Origin: Mariprofundaceae bacterium
GTDB lineage: Bacteria; Pseudomonadota; Zetaproteobacteria; Mariprofundales; Mariprofundaceae
DNA: 8,366 bases
Direction of reading: 5' to 3'
Assembly (NCBI GenBank): GCA_027018975.1
Contig: JALUXN010000263.1
Location: forward strand, 1-8,366
The position numbers and the translations under genes were made by a program. Below the pieces are notes generated by a model that had not been told where the DNA came from, made no database searches, and saw nothing but the letters and a program-made list of their open reading frames with translations. Positions 1 to 6,699 of this stretch are shown here, in pieces; position 1 is the first letter of the stretch; every line of letters starts with the position of its first letter.

Positions 1-1270
1 CGGGCGGGTGTTTGACCGTTAACGGATTGACGGCGCGGTTGCGGATGCGGAACTCGAAATGGAGATGCGGTCCGGTGGCGAGGCCGGACATGCCGACATA
101 GCCGATCACTTCACCTTGGTGGACATGTTTGCCCTTCTTCATGCCGCGCGCGTAGCGGCTCATGTGCGCATAGACGGTGGAGTGGCTGCGGTTGTTGTGG
201 CGGATGCGGATATAGCGCCCATAGCCACCGCGCCAGCCGATAAACTCGATGAAACCGTCGCCGATGGCGTGGATTGGTGTGCCGCGCGGGGCGGCGTAAT
301 CGACTCCGCGATGGGCGCGTGTGTAGCCGAGGATGGGGTGTTTGCGCGCCAGTGTGAAGCGCGAGGAGATGCGCGAAAACTTCACCGGCGCCTTGAGGTA
401 GGCCTTGCGCATGCTCTTGCCCGCCGGCGTGAAGTAGCTGCTGTGGCCATCGGCATAGGTGTAGCGCACAGCTTGGAACTTATGCCCTTGATTGATGAAC
501 TCGGCGGCGAGGATGGCGGTGGTGATCATGCGCCCCTCATCATCGAAACGCTCTTCGTAGAGGAGCTGGAAGCTGTCGCCGGCGCGCAGGTCGCGGGCGA
601 AGTCGATATCCCAGGCGAAGATATCGACGAGGTTCATGGTGGTGCGCTGATCGAGCCCCGCCTTTTCGGCTGCGGCGAAGAGGCTGCCGTGGATGGTGCC
701 GGCGGCGAAACGCTGGCGGGTGAAGAAGTGGCGCGTCTCCACCTTGGCCTGCCATGTGTGGCTGCCGGATGGGCGGAAGGCGTGCAGGCGCTGGCTGTTG
801 TCGATGTTGTAGTAGAGATGCAGACCATCTTTGTCGGCTGTGCGGATCATGGTGTGACCGGCGCGGATGTTGCGCAGTTTGTAGCTGGGGTTGGCGGCGC
901 GGATGATGTTGAACGCCTCGGTGCGGCTGAAGTCGAGGCGCTGCAGTACGGCGACGATGTTGTCGCCGCTCTTGATGCGCGTTTTCTGGATGCGCGGCGT
1001 GTCGGCGCTCGGGGCGGGGATGCTGGCGGTGACCCACTCTTCATGCAGCTTGCCGACATTGGCGTCGGCCGGATGACCGTGGCCGCTGACGAGCAGTAAG
1101 ATGAAGACGAAGCCGATCAGTGCGCCGATGACGGGATACCAGCGGTGCGAGAGCACGGGGAGGGCGGGGAGCCTGAAACGGCGGCCGTTGCGCGTGGGTT
1201 GGCGGCTCGGGACTGCTTTGGCGTGAATCTCTTCAATGCGGTCTGAAAAATCGTTGAATGAATTGGGCAA
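1..1270 (-). CDS. M23 family metallopeptidase (MepM/YebA-like murein endopeptidase), 3' end outside window
   Basis: Probable zinc endopeptidase that cuts peptidoglycan cross-links in the periplasm. The frame gives 423 residues before the window edge, and MepM-type proteins are about 440, so little is missing. The N-terminus is cytoplasmic and basic, with one membrane anchor at about residues 45-63. A LysM/OapA-like stretch (SGDNIVAVLQRL, 101-112) and a Csd3-type middle region follow. The C-terminal M23 domain carries HRGVD (H320, D324), YAHM (H369) and HLHFE (H402, H404), the expected zinc and catalytic residues. I chose TTG at 1268-1270 because GAGGAG lies 6 nt upstream and I find no in-frame ATG or GTG between that site and the divergent gene. 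It diverges from the YajQ-family gene over about 100 bp. Family assignment is firm; the exact substrate bond is inferred. Confidence 0.93.
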   Translation of the reverse strand, partial: MPNSFNDFSDRIEEIHAKAVPSRQPTRNGRRFRLPALPVLSHRWYPVIGALIGFVFILLLVSGHGHPADANVGKLHEEWVTASIPAPSADTPRIQKTRIKSGDNIVAVLQRLDFSRTEAFNIIRAANPSYKLRNIRAGHTMIRTADKDGLHLYYNIDNSQRLHAFRPSGSHTWQAKVETRHFFTRQRFAAGTIHGSLFAAAEKAGLDQRTTMNLVDIFAWDIDFARDLRAGDSFQLLYEERFDDEGRMITTAILAAEFINQGHKFQAVRYTYADGHSSYFTPAGKSMRKAYLKAPVKFSRISSRFTLARKHPILGYTRAHRGVDYAAPRGTPIHAIGDGFIEFIGWRGGYGRYIRIRHNNRSHSTVYAHMSRYARGMKKGKHVHQGEVIGYVGMSGLATGPHLHFEFRIRNRAVNPLTVKHPP

Positions 1271-1276
1271 ACAAAT

Positions 1277-1282
1277 CTCCTC
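1277..1282 (-). promoter_or_regulatory. Shine-Dalgarno site supporting the TTG start of the M23 peptidase
   Basis: GAGGAG on the minus strand sits 6 nt before TTG (1268-1270). This spacing and the lack of a nearby ATG or GTG are the reason for choosing the non-ATG start. Confidence 0.7.
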
Positions 1283-1292
1283 GCAGCGGCCG

Positions 1293-1320
1293 AGCCTAGG
1301 TATCGCGGTTTGCTTGTCAA
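1293..1320 (-). promoter_or_regulatory. Candidate sigma-70 promoter for the M23 peptidase
   Basis: On the minus strand there is a perfect TTGACA (-35, 1315-1320), a 16-nt spacer and TAGGCT (-10, 1293-1298, 3 of 6 consensus bases). Transcription would begin about 15 nt before the TTG start. The -10 is weak, so this is a candidate only. Confidence 0.3.
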
Positions 1321-1360
1321 AGTTTGAAACGGCAGGGTTTGCGGCCGGAATTTTTTGGCC

Positions 1361-1366
1361 AAGGAG
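1361..1366 (+). promoter_or_regulatory. Shine-Dalgarno site deciding the yajQ start
   Basis: AAGGAG lies 6 nt before ATG at 1373. It supports the start giving MPSFDIVSE and argues against an in-frame TTG at 1355, which lies upstream of the site. Confidence 0.75.
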
Positions 1367-1372
1367 TGTGGA

Positions 1373-1858
1373 ATGCCCAGTTTTGATATCGTCAGCGAAA
1401 TCGATATGCAGGAGATGCGCAATGCAGTGAATCAGGTGGTCAAGGAGATCACCACCCGTTACGACTTCAAGGGGAGCAGAGCGAGTATCGAGTTGGGCGA
1501 GCAGTCGATCACCGTGGTGGGCGATGATATCAATAAACTGAACACGGTGACCGAAATCCTGCGCGCCAAACTGGTGCGCCGTAAACTCGACCCGAAGTGC
1601 CTCGAATACAACGATCCGGAAGATGCCAGCGGCGGCTGCAAACGGCAGGAGATCATCATCAAACAGGGCGTGAGCACGGAGCTGGCCAAACAGATCGTCA
1701 AAGCGATCAAGCAGGCGAAAATGAAGGTGCAGGCTGCCATTCAGGGCGAACAGGTGCGCGTCACCGGCAAAAAACGCGACGATCTACAAGCGGTGATGGC
1801 GCTGGTACGCGAGCTGGAGAGCGATCGGCCGCTGATGTTCAATAATTTTCGGGATTGA
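1373..1858 (+). CDS. yajQ: YajQ family nucleotide-binding protein
   Basis: Small cytoplasmic protein of 161 residues, close to the 163 of E. coli YajQ. Family hallmarks seen: the opening MPSFDIVSEID, the ...EITTRYDFKGS segment (about residues 25-35), KCLEYNDPEDASGG in the middle, and the ending ...RPLMFNNFRD. YajQ proteins have two ferredoxin-like folds. They have been described as nucleotide or RNA binding, and in Xanthomonas as cyclic di-GMP effectors; which applies here cannot be read from sequence. The ATG at 1373 is chosen for its ribosome site. The methyltransferase ATG follows the stop by only 5 nt, so the two may be cotranscribed although their base composition differs. Confidence 0.95.
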   Translation: MPSFDIVSEIDMQEMRNAVNQVVKEITTRYDFKGSRASIELGEQSITVVGDDINKLNTVTEILRAKLVRRKLDPKCLEYNDPEDASGGCKRQEIIIKQGVSTELAKQIVKAIKQAKMKVQAAIQGEQVRVTGKKRDDLQAVMALVRELESDRPLMFNNFRD

Positions 1859-1863
1859 TATTG

Positions 1864-2712
1864 ATGCAAAATATTGAAACCTGTTCGTGCCCACTGTGTG
1901 GTGCGGAGGGTGTAACCCCGTCACACTATGATTTTTCGCCGTATCGTGTTGTACAATGTGTTTCTTGTGACTTTTGGTATCTTAGCCCCCGGCTGACTGA
2001 AGCTGCGATGCTGGCGGAATATGCGAGTGATTGTTATTTCTCGGGCGGCGATGGTTTAGATGAGGGCTATAGTGATTATGCTCTGCAGGAGAAATCACTG
2101 CGACCGACGTTTGCAAATTTTTTAGCTGGAATGAAACGGGCAGGTTTGACAGGTGGTCGTTTGTTGGAAGTCGGCTGTGGCTATGGTTATCTACTTGATG
2201 AGGCTAAGCCATATTTTGATTATCGAGCGGGTACCGATTTTTCCCAAGGCGCTGTGGAGAGGGCATCCTGTTATGCAGACCGTGTCTATCTTGGTGGTGT
2301 GGATGCGATTGAAGAAAATGATCGGTTTGATTGCATTGTGGCGGTTGAAGTGTTGGAGCACATCTATGATCCGCATCAGTTCATGCAGAAATTGTATGAT
2401 AAATTGGTGCCGGGTGGCGTGGTTGTCGTGGCAGTGCCAGATATGGGAAGCCTTTGGCGTAAAGCGCTGCAATCGAAATGGCCGTCATTCAAGATGCCGG
2501 AGCATGTGACATACTACGATGAAAACACGTTACAGCGTCTGTTTGATGACAACCATTTTGCCGCGGTGGAAAAAATAGCCTTTCCGCATGCATTTCCGTT
2601 ACCTGAAATTATGAATAAATTGAAAATGAGTTGGTTGTCTGTGCCTCGGTGGAATGTGTGGTTGCCGGGTGTGGTGCTGGCGATGGCGGCGAGGCGGCCT
2701 AATGGGCGTTGA
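1864..2712 (+). CDS. Zinc-ribbon class I SAM-dependent methyltransferase
   Basis: Predicted cytoplasmic methyltransferase of 282 residues. An N-terminal zinc ribbon uses C9-x2-C12 and C32-x2-C35. The Rossmann domain follows with SAM motif I LEVGCGYGYL (101-110), an acidic residue after strand 2 (D125), a motif containing VEVLEH (161-166) and post-motif VPGG (182-185). This matches the Methyltransf_13/COG2227 type often found in surface-polysaccharide and sugar-modification clusters, but the substrate cannot be named. The chosen ATG has no strong Shine-Dalgarno site. In-frame TTG codons at 1855 and 1861 are alternatives, the first overlapping the yajQ stop. Its 3' end overlaps the glycosyltransferase start by 11 bp, which suggests translational coupling. 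It is visibly more AT-rich than yajQ, with many A/T-ending codons, consistent with acquisition. Confidence 0.85.
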   Translation: MQNIETCSCPLCGAEGVTPSHYDFSPYRVVQCVSCDFWYLSPRLTEAAMLAEYASDCYFSGGDGLDEGYSDYALQEKSLRPTFANFLAGMKRAGLTGGRLLEVGCGYGYLLDEAKPYFDYRAGTDFSQGAVERASCYADRVYLGGVDAIEENDRFDCIVAVEVLEHIYDPHQFMQKLYDKLVPGGVVVVAVPDMGSLWRKALQSKWPSFKMPEHVTYYDENTLQRLFDDNHFAAVEKIAFPHAFPLPEIMNKLKMSWLSVPRWNVWLPGVVLAMAARRPNGR

Positions 2713-3646
2713 TCTGATGATTTCTGTGGTGATTCCTGTGTACAATGAGAAGGCTTGCCTTGGTGATGGATTCAGGCGGGTGCATGGCGTCCTGCAGGGC
2801 GTGGCGTTGCCATTTGAGATTATCATGGTTGATGATGGATCAACAGATGGTACTTGGCAGGAGATTGAAGCGCTCGTTCAGTGTTGCCCAGAGGCGCGTG
2901 GCGTGCGTCTGAGTCGTAATTTTGGTAAGGAGCTGGCGATTTGTGCCGGCTTGGATGAGGTGAAGGGTAAGGCAGCCATATTGATGGATGCGGATATGCA
3001 GCATCCACCGGAGTTGATTCCCGAGATGATTCGTTACTGGCGCGATGAGCAGTATGAAGTTGTTGAAGCGGTGAAGCAGGATCGGGGCAATGAAAGTGTT
3101 GTTTCCAAAGCGTGTGCGCATGTTTTTTATCGCATCATGGAAAAGCTTTCCGGTATTCAGTTGATCGGGGCAAGTGATTTCAAGTTGCTGGATGAAAGGG
3201 CGCTGGATGCGTGGCGGCGTATGGGTGAGCGTAATGTTTTTTTTCGCGGGATGTCCGCTTGGATCGGGTTTCGTAGAAAACAGCTGGGGTTTGAGGTTCA
3301 GGAGCGTCAAGCTGGCGAGAGTAAATGGTCGCAATGGAGTTTGTTGCGGTTGGCATTAGATGCTATTGTCTCGTTTTCAACAGTGCCACTTAGGGTCGTG
3401 ATGGTGTCAGGGTTGTTATTTTTCCTGTTTGCTATTGTGATGGGGGTAAATACGGTTTATCAGTTTCTCGCCGGTGAGGCGGTGACCGGTTTTAGTACTG
3501 TTATTCTGTTGTTGTTGATTGTATCCAGTTTGATGATGCTGGCGTTGGGTGTGATTGGCGAATACCTGTCAAAAATCTACGAAGAGGTGAAGGGGCGACC
3601 AAGGTACGTGGTTGCGGATCGGTGTGAAAGTTCTCACGGCACATAG
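2702..3646 (+). CDS. Family 2 glycosyltransferase, DPM1/GtrB-like, with two C-terminal membrane helices
   Basis: 314 residues. GT-A domain motifs: VVIPVYNE (9-16), VDDGSTDGT (43-51), SRNFGKE (71-77), metal-binding DADMQHPPE (96-104) and FRGMSAWIGF (181-190), then GESKW (205-209). Two hydrophobic helices span about 231-256 and 263-285, before GEYLSKIYEEVKGRPRY. This layout is that of GtrB/ArnC-like enzymes, which transfer a sugar from a nucleotide donor to undecaprenyl phosphate on the cytoplasmic face; the sugar is unknown. ATG at 2702 is preceded by a purine-rich GAGGCGG stretch and overlaps the upstream gene. ATG at 2717, 4 nt past that stop, is a possible alternative. The last 13 bp overlap the convergent GT39 gene. 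Pairing with that gene suggests a donor-lipid route. Confidence 0.9.
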   Translation: MGVDLMISVVIPVYNEKACLGDGFRRVHGVLQGVALPFEIIMVDDGSTDGTWQEIEALVQCCPEARGVRLSRNFGKELAICAGLDEVKGKAAILMDADMQHPPELIPEMIRYWRDEQYEVVEAVKQDRGNESVVSKACAHVFYRIMEKLSGIQLIGASDFKLLDERALDAWRRMGERNVFFRGMSAWIGFRRKQLGFEVQERQAGESKWSQWSLLRLALDAIVSFSTVPLRVVMVSGLLFFLFAIVMGVNTVYQFLAGEAVTGFSTVILLLLIVSSLMMLALGVIGEYLSKIYEEVKGRPRYVVADRCESSHGT

Positions 3647-4998
3647 ACTAGGAGTAGCGGTGAGCCAAACAGTACATATTTTTTGATTAGTTTGCCGTTT
3701 TTAATGGGGTTGTATGCCAATACATAGACGTTGTGATCTGCGGGGCTGTAGAACTTGATATAGGGCTTGGGTTCGCGCATTTCATTGATGTAGGCGGTGA
3801 CAGCAAATCCGACGAATGAATCATTTAACTGCCTGAGAGGAGTGCCGTTGTTGGTGAGGGTGTTGATCTCTTGTGCTACCGGATAGAAAGCGTGATCTTT
3901 GCCTTTTTCCTTTAATAGTGGAAGTCCCCAAAAGCTGAATGGAATCTTCAATATGAGAACAACTGCAATGATTTTTAGTGCCTTGATTTGAAGGTGAGAA
4001 CCGTATTGTAACAGGTAGTAGGTCAGTAACATGCTGCCCCATGCAAACAGTGGAATGCAGTGACGCATGTTGGAAAAAGGAGCCAGCCAGTAAGGGAGAA
4101 AATTGATTGTGAAGATGAGCATCATCAATCTGGTTGGTTTGTCGATGGAAAATGTTTTCGTGCTATAGGCATACCATAGCAGTAGGAGTGACATTGGCGC
4201 CATTCTGGCAAAGAGCTCGAGGGGCATCTGGATGATGTGCTTGATGTAATGCACTGGATCAATGGTGGTAAAGCGCATCATGATGTCATATATCAAGCTA
4301 TTTGATGTGCTGGAAGCGCCGGCTCCGTGGGTGTGAATCCACCAAGCAGGCGCAAGAAATACTAGGCTTGTTAATAGGATGTTGGTGGGGCGCAAAAAGA
4401 AACGCCAACTGTTGAAGCCGATGGCAACGATGAGCAAGGTGGTGAAAAAGAAAGCATATACAGTAACTGCCTTGGTTAAGAAAGCGCAGTTCATGAAGAG
4501 TATGGCAAGCGCATACCATCGAATCTGTTTGAATTGAGCGGCCATCCAAATAGAGCTGGTGGATGCAAAGACAAAGAATAGTAAGGTGGCATCTGCATAG
4601 CCAAGCCAGCCGTACCAGAATTGAATTTCTCCCAATGTGAGAAAAGTTAGGGCTGCGATGATCCCTGCGTTTGCATGTTGAAAAACTTTATGAGCAAAGA
4701 GTGCGGAGAAGCCTGCAGTGGATAGTGAAAAAAGAATGGATGTGACTCTCAGTGGTATGTCAATGGACGAGAAATGAAATGTTTTTTCCAGAAGAATCGT
4801 TATCCACAGAAACAGCGGAGGACGATAGAAAGCATTGATGTAATCGTTGGACTCCAGCATCTGCTGCATGAAAACAGCATATACGCTCTCTTCCCCAATG
4901 AACTGAATATGGATGGGCATAAACATGAAGAGCGCAGCGATTGAGATGAGGATATAGCTGATGTTACGAAAGTTGTTTGTATTGATGATAGTGTGCAT
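3634..4998 (-). CDS. GT39/PMT-like membrane glycosyltransferase (ArnT superfamily)
   Basis: 454 residues with about ten or more hydrophobic segments, rich in F, I and L. Signature positions of the polyprenyl-phosphate-sugar transferases are recognisable: an acidic first periplasmic loop GEESVYA (35-41; E36 and E37 at the usual catalytic acidic site), YRPPLFLW (58-65, like the KPPL-type motif), GYADATLLFF (133-142), LTKAV (174-178, where many relatives have LTKG) and RHCIPLFAW (312-320). Such enzymes take a sugar from a lipid-phosphate carrier and attach it to lipid A, glycans or proteins in the periplasm; the acceptor here is unknown. No convincing Shine-Dalgarno site precedes the ATG (an AGGA lies 12 nt away). 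The gene is the most AT-rich in the window, is divergent from lptF, and overlaps the convergent GT2 gene by 13 bp. Confidence 0.82.
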   Translation of the reverse strand: MHTIINTNNFRNISYILISIAALFMFMPIHIQFIGEESVYAVFMQQMLESNDYINAFYRPPLFLWITILLEKTFHFSSIDIPLRVTSILFSLSTAGFSALFAHKVFQHANAGIIAALTFLTLGEIQFWYGWLGYADATLLFFVFASTSSIWMAAQFKQIRWYALAILFMNCAFLTKAVTVYAFFFTTLLIVAIGFNSWRFFLRPTNILLTSLVFLAPAWWIHTHGAGASSTSNSLIYDIMMRFTTIDPVHYIKHIIQMPLELFARMAPMSLLLLWYAYSTKTFSIDKPTRLMMLIFTINFLPYWLAPFSNMRHCIPLFAWGSMLLTYYLLQYGSHLQIKALKIIAVVLILKIPFSFWGLPLLKEKGKDHAFYPVAQEINTLTNNGTPLRQLNDSFVGFAVTAYINEMREPKPYIKFYSPADHNVYVLAYNPIKNGKLIKKYVLFGSPLLLVYVP

Positions 4999-5031
4999 AT
5001 AAGTTTGACATCCTATGTTGAAGGGGTGCGG

Positions 5032-5059
5032 ATCGTAAGGTGGTGGGGCAGAAGTTCAA
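5032..5059 (-). promoter_or_regulatory. Candidate promoter for the GT39 gene
   Basis: On the minus strand TTGAAC (5054-5059), a 16-nt spacer and TACGAT (5032-5037) match four of six bases at each box. The leader to ATG 4998 would be roughly 25-30 nt. It lies in the 124-bp gap shared with lptF, where I found no clear plus-strand promoter. Confidence 0.28.
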
Positions 5060-5122
5060 TGGTGGCGTGTAGATTGGATGATTCAAAATTGATTACTTCA
5101 GAGTTGGGTAAGTAACGGTTCT

Positions 5123-6265
5123 ATGATTTTAGACCGTTATCTCCTGCGTATCTGGGCTGGCCCGTTTTTTGGTGGGTTGATGCTGGTGATGGGGGTGCTG
5201 CTGTTGGGGCGGGCGCTGAAGCTGTTGGATATGGTCTCCGATAGCGTGCAGGCGTGGTCGTTGATTGGTACGATGTTGGTGTTGACGCTGCCCTATTTTC
5301 TGTTGCTGACGGTGCCGATGGCCTTTTTTCTCTCCATGCAGAACACGATTGCTTCACTGCAGCAGAGCAGTGAGATGGATGTGATGCGCGCATCGGGGCT
5401 ATCGTTTACACGTATGTTTCGCGGCTTTTTCGGGTTGGTGCTGCTGTTGTGGTTGGGGTTGACCTACAGCTCGATGGTGTTGCTGCCGCAGGGGCAGTTG
5501 GGGTTTAATAAGCTGGTGCTGCAGATTTATGCCATGAAGGGCGCGATTTCGTTTGCGCCGCAGCGCTTTACGCATGGGTTAGGGGGCTTGTCGATCTATG
5601 TGGATGGGGAGCGGGATGGGCGCTATCAGGGGGTGGTGCTGGAGGATGGGCGCGGCTCGGTGCCGGTGATCTATACGGCGGAATCTGCGCGCTTTGATCG
5701 CCAAGGGGATCAGTTGAAACTGCTGATGCAGCATGGTGTGCGCTTGGAGGGCGAGGGGGCGGATCAGCGGATGCTGGCGTTTGACCGTTATCGTGTGGCT
5801 ATTCCGGTGGCGACTGGGAAAGTCCGCCATCTTACATCCTCCAGTCATGTGACGTTGATGACGCCGACGGAGTTGTGGCATGCCTATCAACAGGGCGATG
5901 CGATTGCGGTGGCGGAGTGGAATCGGCGGTTGCTGTTGCCGACGACGGTGATTGTGCTCTTCTTCTTTGCGCTGCCGCTGTCGCTGACTCAGAAGCGCTC
6001 CGGCAAGGCGGGCTCGATGATTGTCGGGATTGCGCTGCTGTTGGCGGTTTACAATCTGCAGCTGATGCTGCATCGCCAGGTGAGCCAGGGTGTTTTTCCG
6101 GGCTGGACGATGTGGCTGGAGCAGGGGGCGCTGCTGCTGTTGGGTATCTTCCTCTGGCGGCGCGCTGAGGCGGATCGCTTGCCGAAGGTGTTTACGCAGG
6201 TGGGCGAATTGTTGAATGCTCTGGGGGGCAGGCTGCATCGCTTGGTGGCGCGGCGTATCGGCTGA
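5123..6265 (+). CDS. lptF: LptF/LptG family LPS export permease, closest to LptF
   Basis: 380 residues, close to the 366 of E. coli LptF. It would be an inner-membrane subunit of the LptB2FG transporter that extracts LPS and hands it to the LptC/A bridge. It opens MILDRYLLRIW and has three N-terminal membrane helices (about 12-33, 45-70, 98-122). The segment SSEMDVMRASGLS is the usual cytoplasmic coupling-helix region contacting LptB. A periplasmic beta-rich domain follows (about 130-255, with GGLSIYVDGERDG), then three C-terminal helices (about 270-360). I favour LptF over LptG from the N-terminus and this periplasmic segment. Unlike the common lptF-lptG pair, no lptG follows; the next gene is the HhH protein. 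The start has only a weak ribosome site, but no better in-frame start was found. GC-rich codon use returns here after the AT-rich glycan genes. Confidence 0.9.
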   Translation: MILDRYLLRIWAGPFFGGLMLVMGVLLLGRALKLLDMVSDSVQAWSLIGTMLVLTLPYFLLLTVPMAFFLSMQNTIASLQQSSEMDVMRASGLSFTRMFRGFFGLVLLLWLGLTYSSMVLLPQGQLGFNKLVLQIYAMKGAISFAPQRFTHGLGGLSIYVDGERDGRYQGVVLEDGRGSVPVIYTAESARFDRQGDQLKLLMQHGVRLEGEGADQRMLAFDRYRVAIPVATGKVRHLTSSSHVTLMTPTELWHAYQQGDAIAVAEWNRRLLLPTTVIVLFFFALPLSLTQKRSGKAGSMIVGIALLLAVYNLQLMLHRQVSQGVFPGWTMWLEQGALLLLGIFLWRRAEADRLPKVFTQVGELLNALGGRLHRLVARRIG

Positions 6266-6316
6266 TGGTGGTGTAGTGCTGCGCGCGATTGTGCGGTGGT
6301 TTTTGTTGAGAGCGCT

Positions 6317-6324
6317 GCTATGTT
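6317..6324 (+). promoter_or_regulatory. Possible extended -10 element before the HhH gene
   Basis: The 92-bp gap after lptF holds TG-C-TATGTT (6316-6324), resembling an extended -10, about 34 nt before the ATG. No convincing -35 is present, and the same bases lie in a short GCTGC/GCAGC stem. Weak candidate. Confidence 0.2.
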
Positions 6325-6346
6325 TGCAGCTGCCAATATTGAAAAC

Positions 6347-6352
6347 GGGAGG
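6347..6352 (+). promoter_or_regulatory. Strong Shine-Dalgarno site of the HhH gene
   Basis: GGGAGG ends 5 nt before ATG 6358. It confirms that this small gene is translated independently of lptF. Confidence 0.7.
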
Positions 6353-6357
6353 TTGAA

Positions 6358-6699
6358 ATGAAGAACATAGTGTTTGTTGTGCTATCGCTGATGCTCTGCG
6401 TGGCTTCAGTGCATTCGGCGGATGCGGTGACCATTCGCGTGAATATCAATAGCGCCACAGTGGCGGAGTTGCAGCAGTTGAAAGGAATTGGCGCCAAGAC
6501 AGCGCAGGCGATTGTACAGTATCGCAATACGCATGGTGCGTTCAAATCGGTGCAGGATCTGCAGCGGGTAAAGGGCGTGGGTAAGAAGAAGCTGGCGCAT
6601 ATCGAGCATGAGCTGGAAGTGGGTGAAGATAAACACGAACATGAGCACAAACATGAGCATGAGAGAGAGCACGATGATCATGAACATGAGGATGACTAA
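6358..6699 (+). CDS. Secreted ComEA-like helix-hairpin-helix protein with a His/acidic tail
   Basis: 113 residues in three parts. First is a signal peptide (1-about 23, hydrophobic core IVFVVLSLMLCVAS, likely cut after ADA). Next is a ComEA-type double helix-hairpin-helix: NINSATVAELQQLKGIGAKTAQAI (from about 29) and a second hairpin VKGVGKKKLAHI (71-82). Last is a charged tail (90-113) with eight histidines alternating with Glu, Asp and Lys. ComEA-like proteins bind double-stranded DNA in the periplasm and pull it in during transformation; many proteobacterial versions are this short and lack the membrane anchor of Bacillus ComEA. The HhH assignment is firm, a role in DNA uptake is inference, and the tail suggests binding of a divalent metal. 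The TAA stop is also the left end of the 140-bp palindrome. Confidence 0.88.
   Translation: MKNIVFVVLSLMLCVASVHSADAVTIRVNINSATVAELQQLKGIGAKTAQAIVQYRNTHGAFKSVQDLQRVKGVGKKKLAHIEHELEVGEDKHEHEHKHEHEREHDDHEHEDD

Noticed and set aside
59..1099. A 346-codon plus-strand reading frame across the M23 gene
   Set aside because: It is antisense to a clear M23 peptidase with all zinc-site motifs. Its alanine/valine/aspartate-rich translation has no domain and results from high GC at third codon positions on the other strand.
1355..1372. Longer yajQ starting at TTG 1355
   Set aside because: The ribosome site AAGGAG lies downstream of that codon, and family members begin MPSFDIVSE, matching ATG 1373.
2654..2701. 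Longer GT2 start within the methyltransferase
   Set aside because: The added 16 residues (Cys/Trp/Arg-rich) do not resemble a GT2 N-terminus, whereas starts at 2702 or 2717 place the first beta strand correctly.
5579..6238. A 219-codon minus-strand frame inside lptF
   Set aside because: The translation is a low-complexity Arg/Gln/His/Pro mixture with no motif, opposite a well-supported permease gene.
6601..6696. CAT/GAG-rich short repeats considered as a tandem-repeat or CRISPR-like array
   Set aside because: They are codon-level repeats of the His/Glu tail in the HhH gene, in frame and irregular, without spacers.
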